Shown here: positions 8,006-16,752 of the stretch, one piece after another | How the letters are laid out: every line of letters begins with the position of its first letter | Numbering within the stretch: the first letter of the stretch is position 1 | NCBI RefSeq assembly: GCF_014650815.1 | Contig: NZ_BMVR01000003.1 | Span: 682,001 to 746,000, forward strand | Direction of reading: 5' to 3' | Length of the DNA: 64,000 nucleotides | Source of the DNA: Streptomyces flavofungini | GTDB lineage: Bacteria > Actinomycetota > Actinomycetes > Streptomycetales > Streptomycetaceae | The notes under the pieces: generated by a model | Databases searched by the model: none | Told to the model about the DNA's origin: nothing | Seen by the model: only the letters and a program-made list of their open reading frames with translations | Program-made: the position numbers and the translations under genes

Positions 8006-8698
8006 TCAGTTGGGGCGAGGGAGTGCTTCCGGTTCGGGTGCCGACGAGGGGGCGAGTCCGAGCACGCCCGCGACCGCCCGGGCCGCGAACAGCTCATCGT
8101 CCGGAGCCTGTCCGGCCAGCGCGATCACGGTGCCTTCGAGTGCGCCGACGAAGGCGAGCGCGAGGGCCCTGGTCGGCCGGCCGGGCGGGATCGTGCCCGC
8201 TGCCCGCCCGGCGTCGATGAGTCCGGCGCAGCGGGTGAGGAGCGTCTCGTAGTTCCGCTCGACCTCGCGGCCCACGGGATGGTCCTGGCCGCTGAACTCA
8301 AGGCGCAGCGCGATCGGTACGCGCGCCACGTCACGCCGGCAGAAGACGGCGTGGCCGCGGGCGAGGGTGAGCAGCGCCGTGACGGGCTCCGGCTCCTGCT
8401 CGACGAAGCGCGCCACCTCGTGCCAGTAGGTCTCACGGAACCACGCGCACACCGCCAGGGCCAGATCCTGCTTGTCCTTGAACTGGTGGTAGAGCGCGCC
8501 GCGCGTGTACCCGGCCTCGCGGGCCACCTGCTCCAGTTTGAGGTGGCCGTAGCCGTAGCGGGACAGGCCCCGTGCGGCCGACTCCAGGATCGCGGTGCGT
8601 GAGCGCGCGCTGCGGTCGGCCTGGGTGGCGCGGCGACGGCCGGAGTCCGACGCGGCCGGAATCCCCAGCTCCTCGCCTCGCGCGTTCGGGGTCCCCAT
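8006..8698 (-). CDS. TetR-family transcriptional regulator
   Basis: The 230-residue protein carries the TetR_N helix-turn-helix at about residues 26-72: SRTAILESAARGLSRYGYGH, LEQVAREAGYTRGALYHQFK, DKQDLALAV. The C-terminal ligand-binding region is alpha-helical. ATG 8698 was chosen; there is no strong ribosome-binding site. A palindrome at 8776-8801, about 80 bp upstream, is a good autoregulatory operator. The DUF2867 gene follows by 25 nt, so both are probably controlled together. Confidence 0.9.
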   Translation of the reverse strand: MGTPNARGEELGIPAASDSGRRRATQADRSARSRTAILESAARGLSRYGYGHLKLEQVAREAGYTRGALYHQFKDKQDLALAVCAWFRETYWHEVARFVEQEPEPVTALLTLARGHAVFCRRDVARVPIALRLEFSGQDHPVGREVERNYETLLTRCAGLIDAGRAAGTIPPGRPTRALALAFVGALEGTVIALAGQAPDDELFAARAVAGVLGLAPSSAPEPEALPRPN

Positions 8699-8775
8699 GG
8701 CTGCTCCGCTCCGTTCGCCGCATCGGGTGGTCGAAGTCCTGCTGCGCGGACGCCTGTTGCCCGTCCGTCGTGAAC

Positions 8776-8801
8776 AACCATACATGCACGTGTGTATGTT
8801 T
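8776..8801. promoter_or_regulatory. Palindrome, candidate TetR operator
   Basis: AACCATACA (8776-8784) and TGTATGTTT (8793-8801) are inverted with 8 of 9 matches around TGCACGTG. The site is AT-rich against its surroundings, and its half sites resemble the ATACA/TGTAT halves of TetR-type operators. Confidence 0.6.
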
Positions 8802-8851
8802 CTTTCGCGGGGTGGTCCCCTGCGCACGTGCCCGTGCCAGACGGGGTACGC

Positions 8852-10402
8852 CTACTGCCGTACCCCTCGATAGGTCCTGCCCCCACGGCGTGGCAGCGCC
8901 GCCGGTGTGTCGGCGGGGGTGGCGATCGTCTCGGCGGCCAGGTGCAGTTCGGTCCTGGTCGTCGCGGACGACAGCTCCAGGTCCAGGAGCTTGCCGCACT
9001 CGGCGAGCCAGGCCGTGAGGGTGGACCGGTGCAGCCCCAGCTCGGCGGCTGCCGGAGCGGTCCGGCCCCGGTGCCGGAGCCAGCACCGGAGGGTGATGCG
9101 GAAACGGGTGTCCAGCGGTTCGAGCAGGCCCGACGCCCAGCGGGCGGCGTACTCGGCGCTGAGCAGATCGGCGGGCAGCGGCGGGTCGGTACGCAGCCGG
9201 GTCGACGCGGTCGCCGGTGGGGAGGAGGGCGGAGCGGTCGTGGGCGCGGACAGGGACTGCGCGGTCGCCGGACCGGACGCCGACAGGGGAGGGGCCGTAC
9301 CGGACGCCGACCGCGACGTGGCCGGAGCCCGCAGCGCGAGCAGCAACTGCGCCTGCACGGTGGGGTGGTCGAGATCCACGCCCAAGAGCCCCGCGGCCGC
9401 CCGCAGCCGCGCCCGTACCGTCCCCTCCGACACATCGAGCGCGGGCGCGGCCGTCTGCGCCGAGCCCGACCGCAGCCACGCCTCCAGGGTCCGGCGCTGC
9501 TCCCGGTCCAGGGGCCGGAGCACGGCCGCGGACCAGGTGCCGAGACGGTCCCCTGGTATGACGCGCAGCAGCCCGTCGGCGCCCAGGCCGCTCGCGGCGG
9601 CGAGGCGGCCGACGGCGGCGCCGTGCCGGGCGGCACCGGCCTCCGACCACGCGGTGGCGAACATGTCCAGGGGCGCGGGTTCCGCGGAGCCCGCGGCCAG
9701 TTGGTGCCGTTCGGCGATGCGCGCGATGAGCGAGCGCGCGGACGTGTGATCGCCGTCCGCGCCATGGCGGGCGACGGCCACCAGTTCGGTGCCGTCCAGG
9801 CAGACCAGCATGCGCGGGCCGCCGAGGAACGCGCCGGGCTGCGCGGCCCGCCACAGGGACTGGTAGGCCGCGTGCACGGTGCGCCCGGTGAGCCGGTACA
9901 CCGTGGCGTGGGTCGCGGTGCCGTCGCCGAGTACTTCGGCGGCGAGCCGGTGTTGGCCGTGCTGCAGCAGGGCGAGGACGGCGGCGTGCAGCCGCTGCTC
10001 GGTGCCGCGCACGTCGTCCGCCCGGCGCGCCCGTACCCGCAGCAGGTCCGCGGCGGCCTGGGCGATCAGGGTGACATGGGCGCTCGGCGCACGGCCGGGG
10101 CCGACGACGAGCACGGAACCGGAGGCGTCGCCCACGTGCCGGACGGTGAGGTGCGGATGGGCCTGCGGGTGGGCGGCGGCGCGCTCGCCGTCGGGCCCCG
10201 CCGTCCGGGGAGTGCTGTGGACGGCGCCGACCGAGGGGTCGACGAGGGCGGCCCAGCCGTCGGCGAGCGCGGCGGCCTCGGCGACAAGGACGGCGCCGGA
10301 GCGTGCTGCCGCCCGGGTGAGCCGCTGCACCCACTGGCTCGCCGGGTCCTGCGCGGCGGGGGTCGGCGCGGGCTGCGCGCGGCCCGCGCCACCGCTCGTC
10401 AT
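8852..10402 (-). CDS. PucR-like regulator with two C-terminal helix-turn-helix segments
   Basis: The 516-residue protein has an N-terminal alpha/beta sensor-like region. Two similar helix-turn-helix units follow: PLDREQRRTLEAWLRSGS with LDVSEGTVRARLRAAAGLLG, and, after a Ser/Pro/Ala-rich linker, PLDTRFRITLRCWLRHRG with LGLHRSTLTAWLAECGKLL. These resemble the HTH_30 unit of PucR/CdaR regulators, here doubled. The start ATG 10402 overlaps the stop of the methyltransferase gene by ATGA, so translation is coupled. It is last in the XRE / methyltransferase / PucR operon and related in plan to the regulator at 12292-14199. Confidence 0.75.
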   Translation of the reverse strand: MTSGGAGRAQPAPTPAAQDPASQWVQRLTRAAARSGAVLVAEAAALADGWAALVDPSVGAVHSTPRTAGPDGERAAAHPQAHPHLTVRHVGDASGSVLVVGPGRAPSAHVTLIAQAAADLLRVRARRADDVRGTEQRLHAAVLALLQHGQHRLAAEVLGDGTATHATVYRLTGRTVHAAYQSLWRAAQPGAFLGGPRMLVCLDGTELVAVARHGADGDHTSARSLIARIAERHQLAAGSAEPAPLDMFATAWSEAGAARHGAAVGRLAAASGLGADGLLRVIPGDRLGTWSAAVLRPLDREQRRTLEAWLRSGSAQTAAPALDVSEGTVRARLRAAAGLLGVDLDHPTVQAQLLLALRAPATSRSASGTAPPLSASGPATAQSLSAPTTAPPSSPPATASTRLRTDPPLPADLLSAEYAARWASGLLEPLDTRFRITLRCWLRHRGRTAPAAAELGLHRSTLTAWLAECGKLLDLELSSATTRTELHLAAETIATPADTPAALPRRGGRTYRGVRQ

Positions 10403-11193
10403 GAGATCCGGGCGACCCCGCCCCACCCGGCGCGCTCGGTGAGCCGGCCGGTGGTGGCGTCGGGCCGCCAGTTGGGCCAGGACACATAGCCGGGCTCGAC
10501 CAGTTCGAGGCCGTCGAAGAAGGCGATGGTCTGCTCCGGCTCGCGGAAGATGTAGGGGATCGCGCCGGAGTTGTTGTACTCCTCCTGGACCTCGCGATGC
10601 CGCTCGTCGGCGGCGGTGGAGTGGCTCAGGGACACATAGCTGCCCGAGGGCAGCCGGGCCACCAGGCGGCGTACGAGCGACAACGTTTCGTCCCAGTCCA
10701 CGATGTGGCCGAGCACGTCATTGATCACTAAGGCGATGGGCCGGGTCATGTCCAGGGTCTTGGCGGCGCCCTCCAGGACCGCGTCGGTGTCCCGCATGTC
10801 CGCGAGCACGTAGTCCATCGCGCCCTCGGGCGTGCTCTTGTGCATCGCGTGGACGTGCAGCAGGACCAGCGGGTCGTGGTCGACGTACACCACCCGGCAC
10901 TCGGGCGCGAGGCGCTGGGCGACCTCGTGGGTGTTGTTGGCCGTGGGCAGCCCGGCGCCGACGTCCAGGAACTGCCGGATGCCCGCCTCCCGCGCCAGCC
11001 AGGTCACGCTGCGTATCAGGAAGCCGCGGGACTCCTGGGCCATCGGCTCGATCATCGGGTACTTGTCGCGGTAGGCGTCACCGGCGGCCTGGTCGGCGGG
11101 GAACCAGTCCTTGCCGCCGAGCCAGTAGTTCCAGACCCGCGCGCTGTGCGCGACGGAGGTGTCGATCTGCAGGGGGTCTGTCGGCTCGGTCAT
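10399..11193 (-). CDS. DUF574-type SAM-dependent methyltransferase
   Basis: The 264-residue protein is of the actinobacterial DUF574 (Methyltransf_19) family: SVAHSARVWNYWLGGKD near the start, the SAM-binding FLDVGAGLPT loop, VVYVDHDPLVLLHV, then INDVLGHIVD and YVSWPNWRPD at the end. The family has the Rossmann methyltransferase fold, but its acceptors are unknown; it often neighbours XRE/DUF397 pairs. Its ATG overlaps the upstream XRE stop (ATGA at 11190-11193) and its stop overlaps the PucR-like start (10399-10402). A second family member lies at 46416-47216. Confidence 0.88.
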   Translation of the reverse strand: MTEPTDPLQIDTSVAHSARVWNYWLGGKDWFPADQAAGDAYRDKYPMIEPMAQESRGFLIRSVTWLAREAGIRQFLDVGAGLPTANNTHEVAQRLAPECRVVYVDHDPLVLLHVHAMHKSTPEGAMDYVLADMRDTDAVLEGAAKTLDMTRPIALVINDVLGHIVDWDETLSLVRRLVARLPSGSYVSLSHSTAADERHREVQEEYNNSGAIPYIFREPEQTIAFFDGLELVEPGYVSWPNWRPDATTGRLTERAGWGGVARIS

Positions 11194-12035
11194 GACAGTG
11201 CCTCTTTCGACTTGTCGGGATGTAAGGCGGTGGCGCAGGAGTAGTCAAGGAGCAGGCGGTAGTCGGTGACGGTGGTGGGCGCGTCCCAGATATCGGCGGC
11301 GCCGACCGGGCCGCCCTCCCGGACCACCCGGTCCGGGATCTCCGGGGCCTCGACGCGGTAGACGGTGATGGCCGGTTTGCCGGTCAGGGCGTGCGGGGGG
11401 CCGTCCAGCGGATGGATCTGCAGGGTCACGTCGGTCCGCTCGGCGGTGTCCCGCAGCGCCGTCAGCTGCTCGGCCATGACCCCCTCGGGTCCGACGCGGG
11501 TGTGCAGGGCCACGGCCGACATCAGCGCCCAGATCCGGGTCTGCTGGGTGCGAAGGCGCTCCTGGCGCGCCATCAACAGCTCCGTCCGGGCCTCCTTGGC
11601 GGCGGCCGACAGGTCCGGGCGCAGGGCGTCGTCGACGGCGCGGGCGTAGTCCCGGGTGCGTAACAGGGCGGGTACGAGCGCCGGTTCCCAGGTGCGGATG
11701 ATGCTGGTCGCGGATTCCACGCTCATCAGGTCGAGTTGCCAGGGGTCCATGACCGAGCGCCACGGATGCCACCAGCCGGGCAGGTTGGCGGTCGCGAGCT
11801 TACCGAGGAACTCTTCGATCTCCGCGTCAGGTGCCCCGTACGCCCCGAGCAGCGAGCGGACCTGGCCCTCGTCCAGGGAGGTCTGAGCGGCCTCGATCCG
11901 GCGGACCGTGACCGGGTGCGCGCCGAGGGCGTCGGCGGCCTGCTTGCGCGACAGTCCCGCCGCCTCGCGCAGGATCTTGAGCCGGGTGGCCAGTACGAGA
12001 TGCGCGAGGGTCGGACCTGACCTTTCGCGGGCCAC
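11190..12035 (-). CDS. XRE-family regulator with DUF5753 (Scr1 type)
   Basis: The 281-residue protein starts at GTG 12035, directly behind AAGGAGG. The N-terminal XRE helix-turn-helix reads LATRLKILREAAGLSRKQAA, DALGAHPVTVRRIEAAQ. The rest fits DUF5753: SATSIIRTWEPALVPALLRT, RQERL, then LTGKPAITVYRVEAPE. Such regulators are numerous in Streptomyces and are usually followed by a small DUF397 gene; here a DUF574 methyltransferase overlaps instead. It heads a three-gene operon and is divergent from the second PucR-like regulator at 12292. Confidence 0.88.
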   Translation of the reverse strand: MARERSGPTLAHLVLATRLKILREAAGLSRKQAADALGAHPVTVRRIEAAQTSLDEGQVRSLLGAYGAPDAEIEEFLGKLATANLPGWWHPWRSVMDPWQLDLMSVESATSIIRTWEPALVPALLRTRDYARAVDDALRPDLSAAAKEARTELLMARQERLRTQQTRIWALMSAVALHTRVGPEGVMAEQLTALRDTAERTDVTLQIHPLDGPPHALTGKPAITVYRVEAPEIPDRVVREGGPVGAADIWDAPTTVTDYRLLLDYSCATALHPDKSKEALS

Positions 12036-12291
12036 GAACCCTCCTTCCGGCACTCTCCGCAACTTGTGGACAGTGCACACCTTGTCGCTTGCAATCTGTG
12101 TGCGCAACCCTTTGAGTATGTCCATGGCGACAGCCCACGGGAAACCGGTCGAGTCGCTGTGCACTGCCTGAGCTTGCTTCGGCTGGAGTTGACGTGTCGG
12201 CGAGCCCGAGAGAGAGCGCGTCGGCACACCATGCGGCTGTGAGCCCCGTCGAGGGACATCACCAACTCCTCGGGCAGAAGGGGGAGATGAC

Positions 12292-14199
12292 GTGCTGACA
12301 CTGGGCACGCTGGTCGGCAAGGAGGAGCTCGAGCTCGCCTTCGCCGGAGGTGTTGACGCGGCCCGGTACGAGGCCCTCGGCGTGATCGGACTGACGGCCC
12401 TGACCGTGTCGCAGCTCCTGGAGGGCGAGCCCCAGCGGCGCCTCGATGCCGGCTGCCTCGTCCTGGTCACCGGGCTGCAGTTCCGGGCCCGGGGCCGCGC
12501 CGAGGTCGCCCTGGAGACGCTCATGGAGCAGCTGGCCCTGGACCAGTGCGCCGGGCTCGTGGTGAGCATGACGTCCGGCGCGCACCAGCCGCTGCCCCAG
12601 GCCGTCCGCGACCTGTCGCACGCGCTCTCCGTGCCGGTGCTCGTCACCACCGCGCCGCTGCGGGAGTGGGCCAAGACGCGCCACCGCCTCCAGGAGAGCC
12701 GACTCGCCGGAGCGGAGCGGCGTGCCTCCCAGCTCACCACGCTGGTGCAGCAGGTGCCGTCGGAACTGGCCGACCCCCGCGCCATGCAGCGCATCGCTGA
12801 CTGGCTCGCGCGCGCCCTGCACGTCCAGGTCCTCGTCAGCGACCCGCACCGGGTCCTCGCGGTCTCGCCCGCCACGGCGGCCGAGGCCCTGGCCCCGGCG
12901 ATCATCCACAGTTCCCTCGACGGCACGGTGTCCGGCCGCCCGTCGGGCCCGCACACCCGGCTCATATCCCTCGGCCCGGCTCGTGGCGCGGGCACGGTCC
13001 TGGCCGTCGCCCGCGGCTCGGCCCCCTTCGACGACGCCGAGATACGCCTCCTCGGGCACGCCGCGAAGCTCCTCGGCCTGCTCGACCAGGCACGCCGGGA
13101 GTACCGCGCGGCCGCCGAGACCTCCCGCGCGGCCCGCAGAGCGGCGGTGGAGCTGCTCCTCGACGGCGAGGTGGACAAGGCACGCAGAGTCCTCGCCGCG
13201 CAGGCGCCCGGCCTCCTCGACGCCGACACGGTCCGTGTCTTCGTCGTCGACATCCCCTGCACCCACCGGGACGTCGCGGTGCGCCGGTGCGAGGTCGCCA
13301 CCGAGGGCCGCGCCCTGGTGATAGCGGACCCGCGCGCCGACCGCCGGATCATCGTCGTCCAGCCGGTCCGCCCCGGCCGCGCCGACGACGGCGTGGGCGC
13401 CGACCTCACCCGGCTCGTCGCCGCCCTGGGCGCCGAGGCCTCCGTCGGCGGCAGCGGCATCTACTCCATGTCCCTGCTCGCCGACGCGCTCCGGGAGGCG
13501 AGCGCCGCCCAGGGGTTCGCCCTGCTGCAGCCGGACGCGGCCGCCCTGGCCGCGCCGAACACGGACCTGATCAGCCTGCTCCCGCCGCGCGACGCGCAGC
13601 TCTGGGCGCGCAACCTCCTCGACCCGCTGATGCGCCACGACAGCCAGTGGGAGCAGATGCGCGAAACCCTCTCGATGGCGCTCGCCCACCCCTACACCGT
13701 CGCCGCCCGGCGCCTGAACCTGCACCGCAACACCGTCACGCGCCGGGTGGCCCGGGCCGCCGAGGCGCTGCGCGTGGACTTCGCCTCCGTCGCGGACCGC
13801 ATCGCCGTCGGCCTCGCCCTGGAGCTGGTCACCCACCGGGAGCCGCCCGCCCAGTCCCTGACGCCGGGCTCGCTGTCGCTGACCCTCCACTCCCTGCTGG
13901 CCTCGCCCCAGGTGACGGCGTGGGCGGACACCCTGCTGCGGTCGGCCCGCAGCGACCGCAGGGACCTCCTGAACACCGCCACGGTGTGGCTCACCCACGA
14001 CGCGCATCTGGAGGCGGCCGCACGGGCCCTCGGCCTGTCGGAGGCCACCGTGCGCTCCCACCTCCGCGCCCTGGAGGCGCACATGTCCCGGGACCTCGGC
14101 ACCCTCAGCGGCCAGCGCGACCTGCAGTTCGCGCTGCACGTCGCGACCGGGAGGCTCGACATCGCGGAGAGCCGCGGCGTCCTGTGCCCGGCGACGTGA
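12292..14199 (+). CDS. PucR/CdaR-like regulator with GAF-like centre and doubled C-terminal HTH
   Basis: The 635-residue protein starts at GTG 12292 behind GGGGGAG. The N-terminal 140 residues resemble the PucR purine-catabolism domain (LVLVTGLQFR, DQCAGLVVSM, LSVPVLVTTAP). A GAF-like centre follows. Then come two C-terminal units: LAHPYTVAARRLNLHRNTVTRRV and, near residue 590, LEAAARALGLSEATVRSHLR. The doubled arrangement matches the regulator at 8852-10402, suggesting a shared ancestry. It is divergent from the XRE operon and probably acts as a regulator of nearby or distant genes. The effector is unknown. Confidence 0.8.
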   Translation: MLTLGTLVGKEELELAFAGGVDAARYEALGVIGLTALTVSQLLEGEPQRRLDAGCLVLVTGLQFRARGRAEVALETLMEQLALDQCAGLVVSMTSGAHQPLPQAVRDLSHALSVPVLVTTAPLREWAKTRHRLQESRLAGAERRASQLTTLVQQVPSELADPRAMQRIADWLARALHVQVLVSDPHRVLAVSPATAAEALAPAIIHSSLDGTVSGRPSGPHTRLISLGPARGAGTVLAVARGSAPFDDAEIRLLGHAAKLLGLLDQARREYRAAAETSRAARRAAVELLLDGEVDKARRVLAAQAPGLLDADTVRVFVVDIPCTHRDVAVRRCEVATEGRALVIADPRADRRIIVVQPVRPGRADDGVGADLTRLVAALGAEASVGGSGIYSMSLLADALREASAAQGFALLQPDAAALAAPNTDLISLLPPRDAQLWARNLLDPLMRHDSQWEQMRETLSMALAHPYTVAARRLNLHRNTVTRRVARAAEALRVDFASVADRIAVGLALELVTHREPPAQSLTPGSLSLTLHSLLASPQVTAWADTLLRSARSDRRDLLNTATVWLTHDAHLEAAARALGLSEATVRSHLRALEAHMSRDLGTLSGQRDLQFALHVATGRLDIAESRGVLCPAT

Positions 14200-14313
14200 T
14201 CGACGGACCGCCGTACACGAGGTGCACGGAAACCGGAGGCGCCGCACCCCGCGACTGAGTACGCTGTACGCTATTCATGCCGGACAGTCGTGCGAGCCGT
14301 ACAAGGAGCACCC

Positions 14314-16578
14314 GTGAAGGTCACCCCCGCAGACAGCCACACCTTGATCCAGGTCCGCGGAGCGCGGGAGAACAACCTCAAGGACGTATCCCTCGACCTG
14401 CCCAAGCGGCGCCTCACCGTGTTCACCGGAGTCTCCGGCTCGGGCAAGTCGTCGCTCGTCTTCGCCACCATCGCCGCCGAGTCGCAGCGCCTGATCAACG
14501 AGACGTACACCGCCTTCATCCAGTCGTTCATGCCGAGCGTGGGCCGCCCCGACGTCGACGAGCTGCGCAACCTCAGCGCCGCGATCGTCGTCGACCAGGA
14601 GCGCATGGGCGCCAACTCCCGCTCCACGGTCGGCACCGCCACCGACGCGTACACGATGCTGCGCATCATCTTCAGCCGCCTCGGCGAACCGAACATCGGC
14701 ACGTCCGGCGCCTTCAGCTTCAACCTGCCCGACGGCATGTGCCCCGAGTGCGAGGGCGCCGGCGAGGTCTCGACCGTCGACGTGGACCAGCTCCTCGACC
14801 GCGAGCTGTCCCTCAACGAGGGCGCCCTCACCCTCCCGTACTACACGGTGGACTCTTGGAGCTGGCAGATCATGGTCAACTCCGGCTTCTACGACCCCGA
14901 CAAGAAGCTCAAGGACTTCACCGAGCAGGAGTGGGCGGACCTCCTGCACAAGGACCCGGTCAAGGTGAAGGTCGGCTCCAACGGCTTCACGTACGAGGGG
15001 CTCGTCTCCAAGATGCAGCGGACCTGGCTCGCCAAGGACCGCGACGGACTCCAGCCGCACATCCGGGCCTTCGTCGACCGCGCCGTGGTCTTCGCGCGCT
15101 GCCCGCTGTGCGAGGGCGCCCGCCTCACCCAGGAGGCGCTCTCCTCGAAGATCGACGGCGTGAACATCGCGGAGTGCTCCGCGATGCAGCTCAACGACCT
15201 CGCCGACTTCGTCCGCTCCATCGAGGACACCGGCACCGCCCCGCTGCTCGCCAACCTCCTCGACCTCCTTGACTCGCTCACCGAGATCGGCCTCGGCTAC
15301 CTCAGCCTCGACCGCCCCTCGGGCACCCTGTCCGGCGGCGAGGCGCAGCGCGTGAAGATGGTCCGCCACCTCGGCTCCAGCATCACCGACGTCACGTATG
15401 TCTTCGACGAGCCGACCATCGGCCTGCACCCGCACGACATCCAGCGCATGAACGACCTGCTGCTGCGCCTGCGCGACAAGGGCAACACCGTGCTCGTCGT
15501 CGAGCACAAGCCGGAGGTCGTCGCGATCGCGGACCACGTGGTGGACATCGGCCCGGGCGCGGGCACGGCGGGCGGCGAGATCTGCTACACCGGCGACGTG
15601 CCGGGCCTGCGCGCCTCGGGCACCCTCACCGGCCGCCACCTCGACCACCGCGCCCGGCTCCGCGACACCGTCCGCACCCCCAAGGGCCAACTGCCCATCA
15701 AGGGCGCCGACGTGCACAACCTCAAGAACGTCTCCGTCGACGTGCCGCTCGGCGTCCTCACGGTCGTCACCGGCGTGGCCGGGTCCGGCAAGAGCTCGCT
15801 GATCCACGGCCATGTGTCCGGGCAGGACGGCGTCGTGGTCGCCGACCAGTCGCCGATCCGCGGTTCGCGGCGCTCGAACCCGGCCACGTACACGAACCTG
15901 CTCACCCCGATCCGCAACGCCTTCGCCAAGGCCAACGGCGTCAAGGCGGCGCTGTTCAGCGCCAATTCGGAGGGCGCCTGCCCGAAGTGCAACGGCCTCG
16001 GGCTCGTCTACACCGACCTGGCCATGATGCAGGGCGTCGCCTCCGTCTGCGAGGAGTGCCGGGGCGAACGCTTCACGCCGGAGGTCCTCACCTACCGCCT
16101 GAACGGCAAGAACATCAGCGAGGTCCTCGGCATGTCGGTCGCCGAGGCGTACGACTTCTTCCCCTCCGGCCAGCCGCACACCATCCTCGGCCGCCTCGCC
16201 GACGTCGGCCTCGGCTATCTGCGCCTCGGCCAGCCCCTGAACACCCTCTCCGGCGGTGAGCGGCAGCGCCTGAAGCTCGCCATCCACATGGCCGAGAAGT
16301 CCTCCACCTATGTCCTCGACGAGCCCACGACGGGCCTGCACCTGGCCGACGTGGACAAGCTCCTCGCCCTCCTGGACCGCCTCGTCGACGACGGCAACTC
16401 GGTCATCGTCATCGAGCACCACCAGGCCGTCATGGCCCACGCCGACTGGATCATCGACCTCGGCCCGGGCGGCGGCCACGACGGCGGCGAGGTCGTCTTC
16501 ACCGGCACCCCGGCCGAACTGGTCACCAACGGGGACACTTTGACGGCTCGTCACCTGAGGGAGTACGTCGGCTCCTGA
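14314..16578 (+). CDS. UvrA-like ABC ATPase, short resistance/DrrC type
   Basis: The 754-residue protein has two UvrA ATPase halves. GVSGSGKSSLVFATIAAES and GVAGSGKSSLIHGH are Walker A loops; SGGEAQRVKMVRHLGSS and SGGERQRLKLAIHMAEKSS are signatures; VFDEPTIGLHPHD and VLDEPTTGLHLAD are Walker B. Cys pairs CPECEGAG, CPLCEGA and CPKCNG form zinc sites. It is about 200 residues shorter than housekeeping UvrA and fits the DrrC/UvrA2 class linked to tolerance of DNA-binding drugs. GTG 14314 follows AAGGAG by 5 nt; GTG 14290 is an alternative. No uvrB or uvrC is nearby. Confidence 0.87.
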   Translation: MKVTPADSHTLIQVRGARENNLKDVSLDLPKRRLTVFTGVSGSGKSSLVFATIAAESQRLINETYTAFIQSFMPSVGRPDVDELRNLSAAIVVDQERMGANSRSTVGTATDAYTMLRIIFSRLGEPNIGTSGAFSFNLPDGMCPECEGAGEVSTVDVDQLLDRELSLNEGALTLPYYTVDSWSWQIMVNSGFYDPDKKLKDFTEQEWADLLHKDPVKVKVGSNGFTYEGLVSKMQRTWLAKDRDGLQPHIRAFVDRAVVFARCPLCEGARLTQEALSSKIDGVNIAECSAMQLNDLADFVRSIEDTGTAPLLANLLDLLDSLTEIGLGYLSLDRPSGTLSGGEAQRVKMVRHLGSSITDVTYVFDEPTIGLHPHDIQRMNDLLLRLRDKGNTVLVVEHKPEVVAIADHVVDIGPGAGTAGGEICYTGDVPGLRASGTLTGRHLDHRARLRDTVRTPKGQLPIKGADVHNLKNVSVDVPLGVLTVVTGVAGSGKSSLIHGHVSGQDGVVVADQSPIRGSRRSNPATYTNLLTPIRNAFAKANGVKAALFSANSEGACPKCNGLGLVYTDLAMMQGVASVCEECRGERFTPEVLTYRLNGKNISEVLGMSVAEAYDFFPSGQPHTILGRLADVGLGYLRLGQPLNTLSGGERQRLKLAIHMAEKSSTYVLDEPTTGLHLADVDKLLALLDRLVDDGNSVIVIEHHQAVMAHADWIIDLGPGGGHDGGEVVFTGTPAELVTNGDTLTARHLREYVGS

Positions 16579-16605
16579 TCGGTCGCCGTGCCCCCCTCGC
16601 CCGCC

Positions 16606-16645
16606 GCGATCCATCAGTGTGACTCGGGTCACATTGATGGATCGC
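16606..16645. promoter_or_regulatory. 40-bp near-perfect palindrome with Crp-like core
   Basis: GCGATCCATCAGTGTGAC and its mirror (TCACATTGATGGATCGC) pair with a single mismatch over 18 positions. The core TGTGA-N6-TCACA (16617-16632) equals the Crp/Fnr-type consensus and also fits GTG(N)6GNCAC reported for streptomycete Crp. It lies 28 bp past the uvrA-like stop and about 107 bp before the next start, so it could be an operator, a terminator or both. Confidence 0.55.
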
Positions 16646-16752
16646 TCACTTCCCGGCGGGCGGGTGGTCATACCTGCACTTCCCGCGCAGAGGTTCCGGC
16701 GGTCCCGTGCCGCCGGAGTCCCGCTGCCTTCGAGGTCAGGAAAGGCATGGTC

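Noticed and set aside
12962..13183. Antisense frames of 70-120 codons inside the PucR-like gene, and similar ones across the window
   Set aside because: High G+C makes stop codons rare in all frames; codon-position bias and motifs support only the listed genes.
11190..13460. A 756-codon minus-strand frame ending in the XRE regulator
   Set aside because: The upstream part is antisense to the PucR-like gene at 12292; GTG 12035 with AAGGAGG is the natural start.
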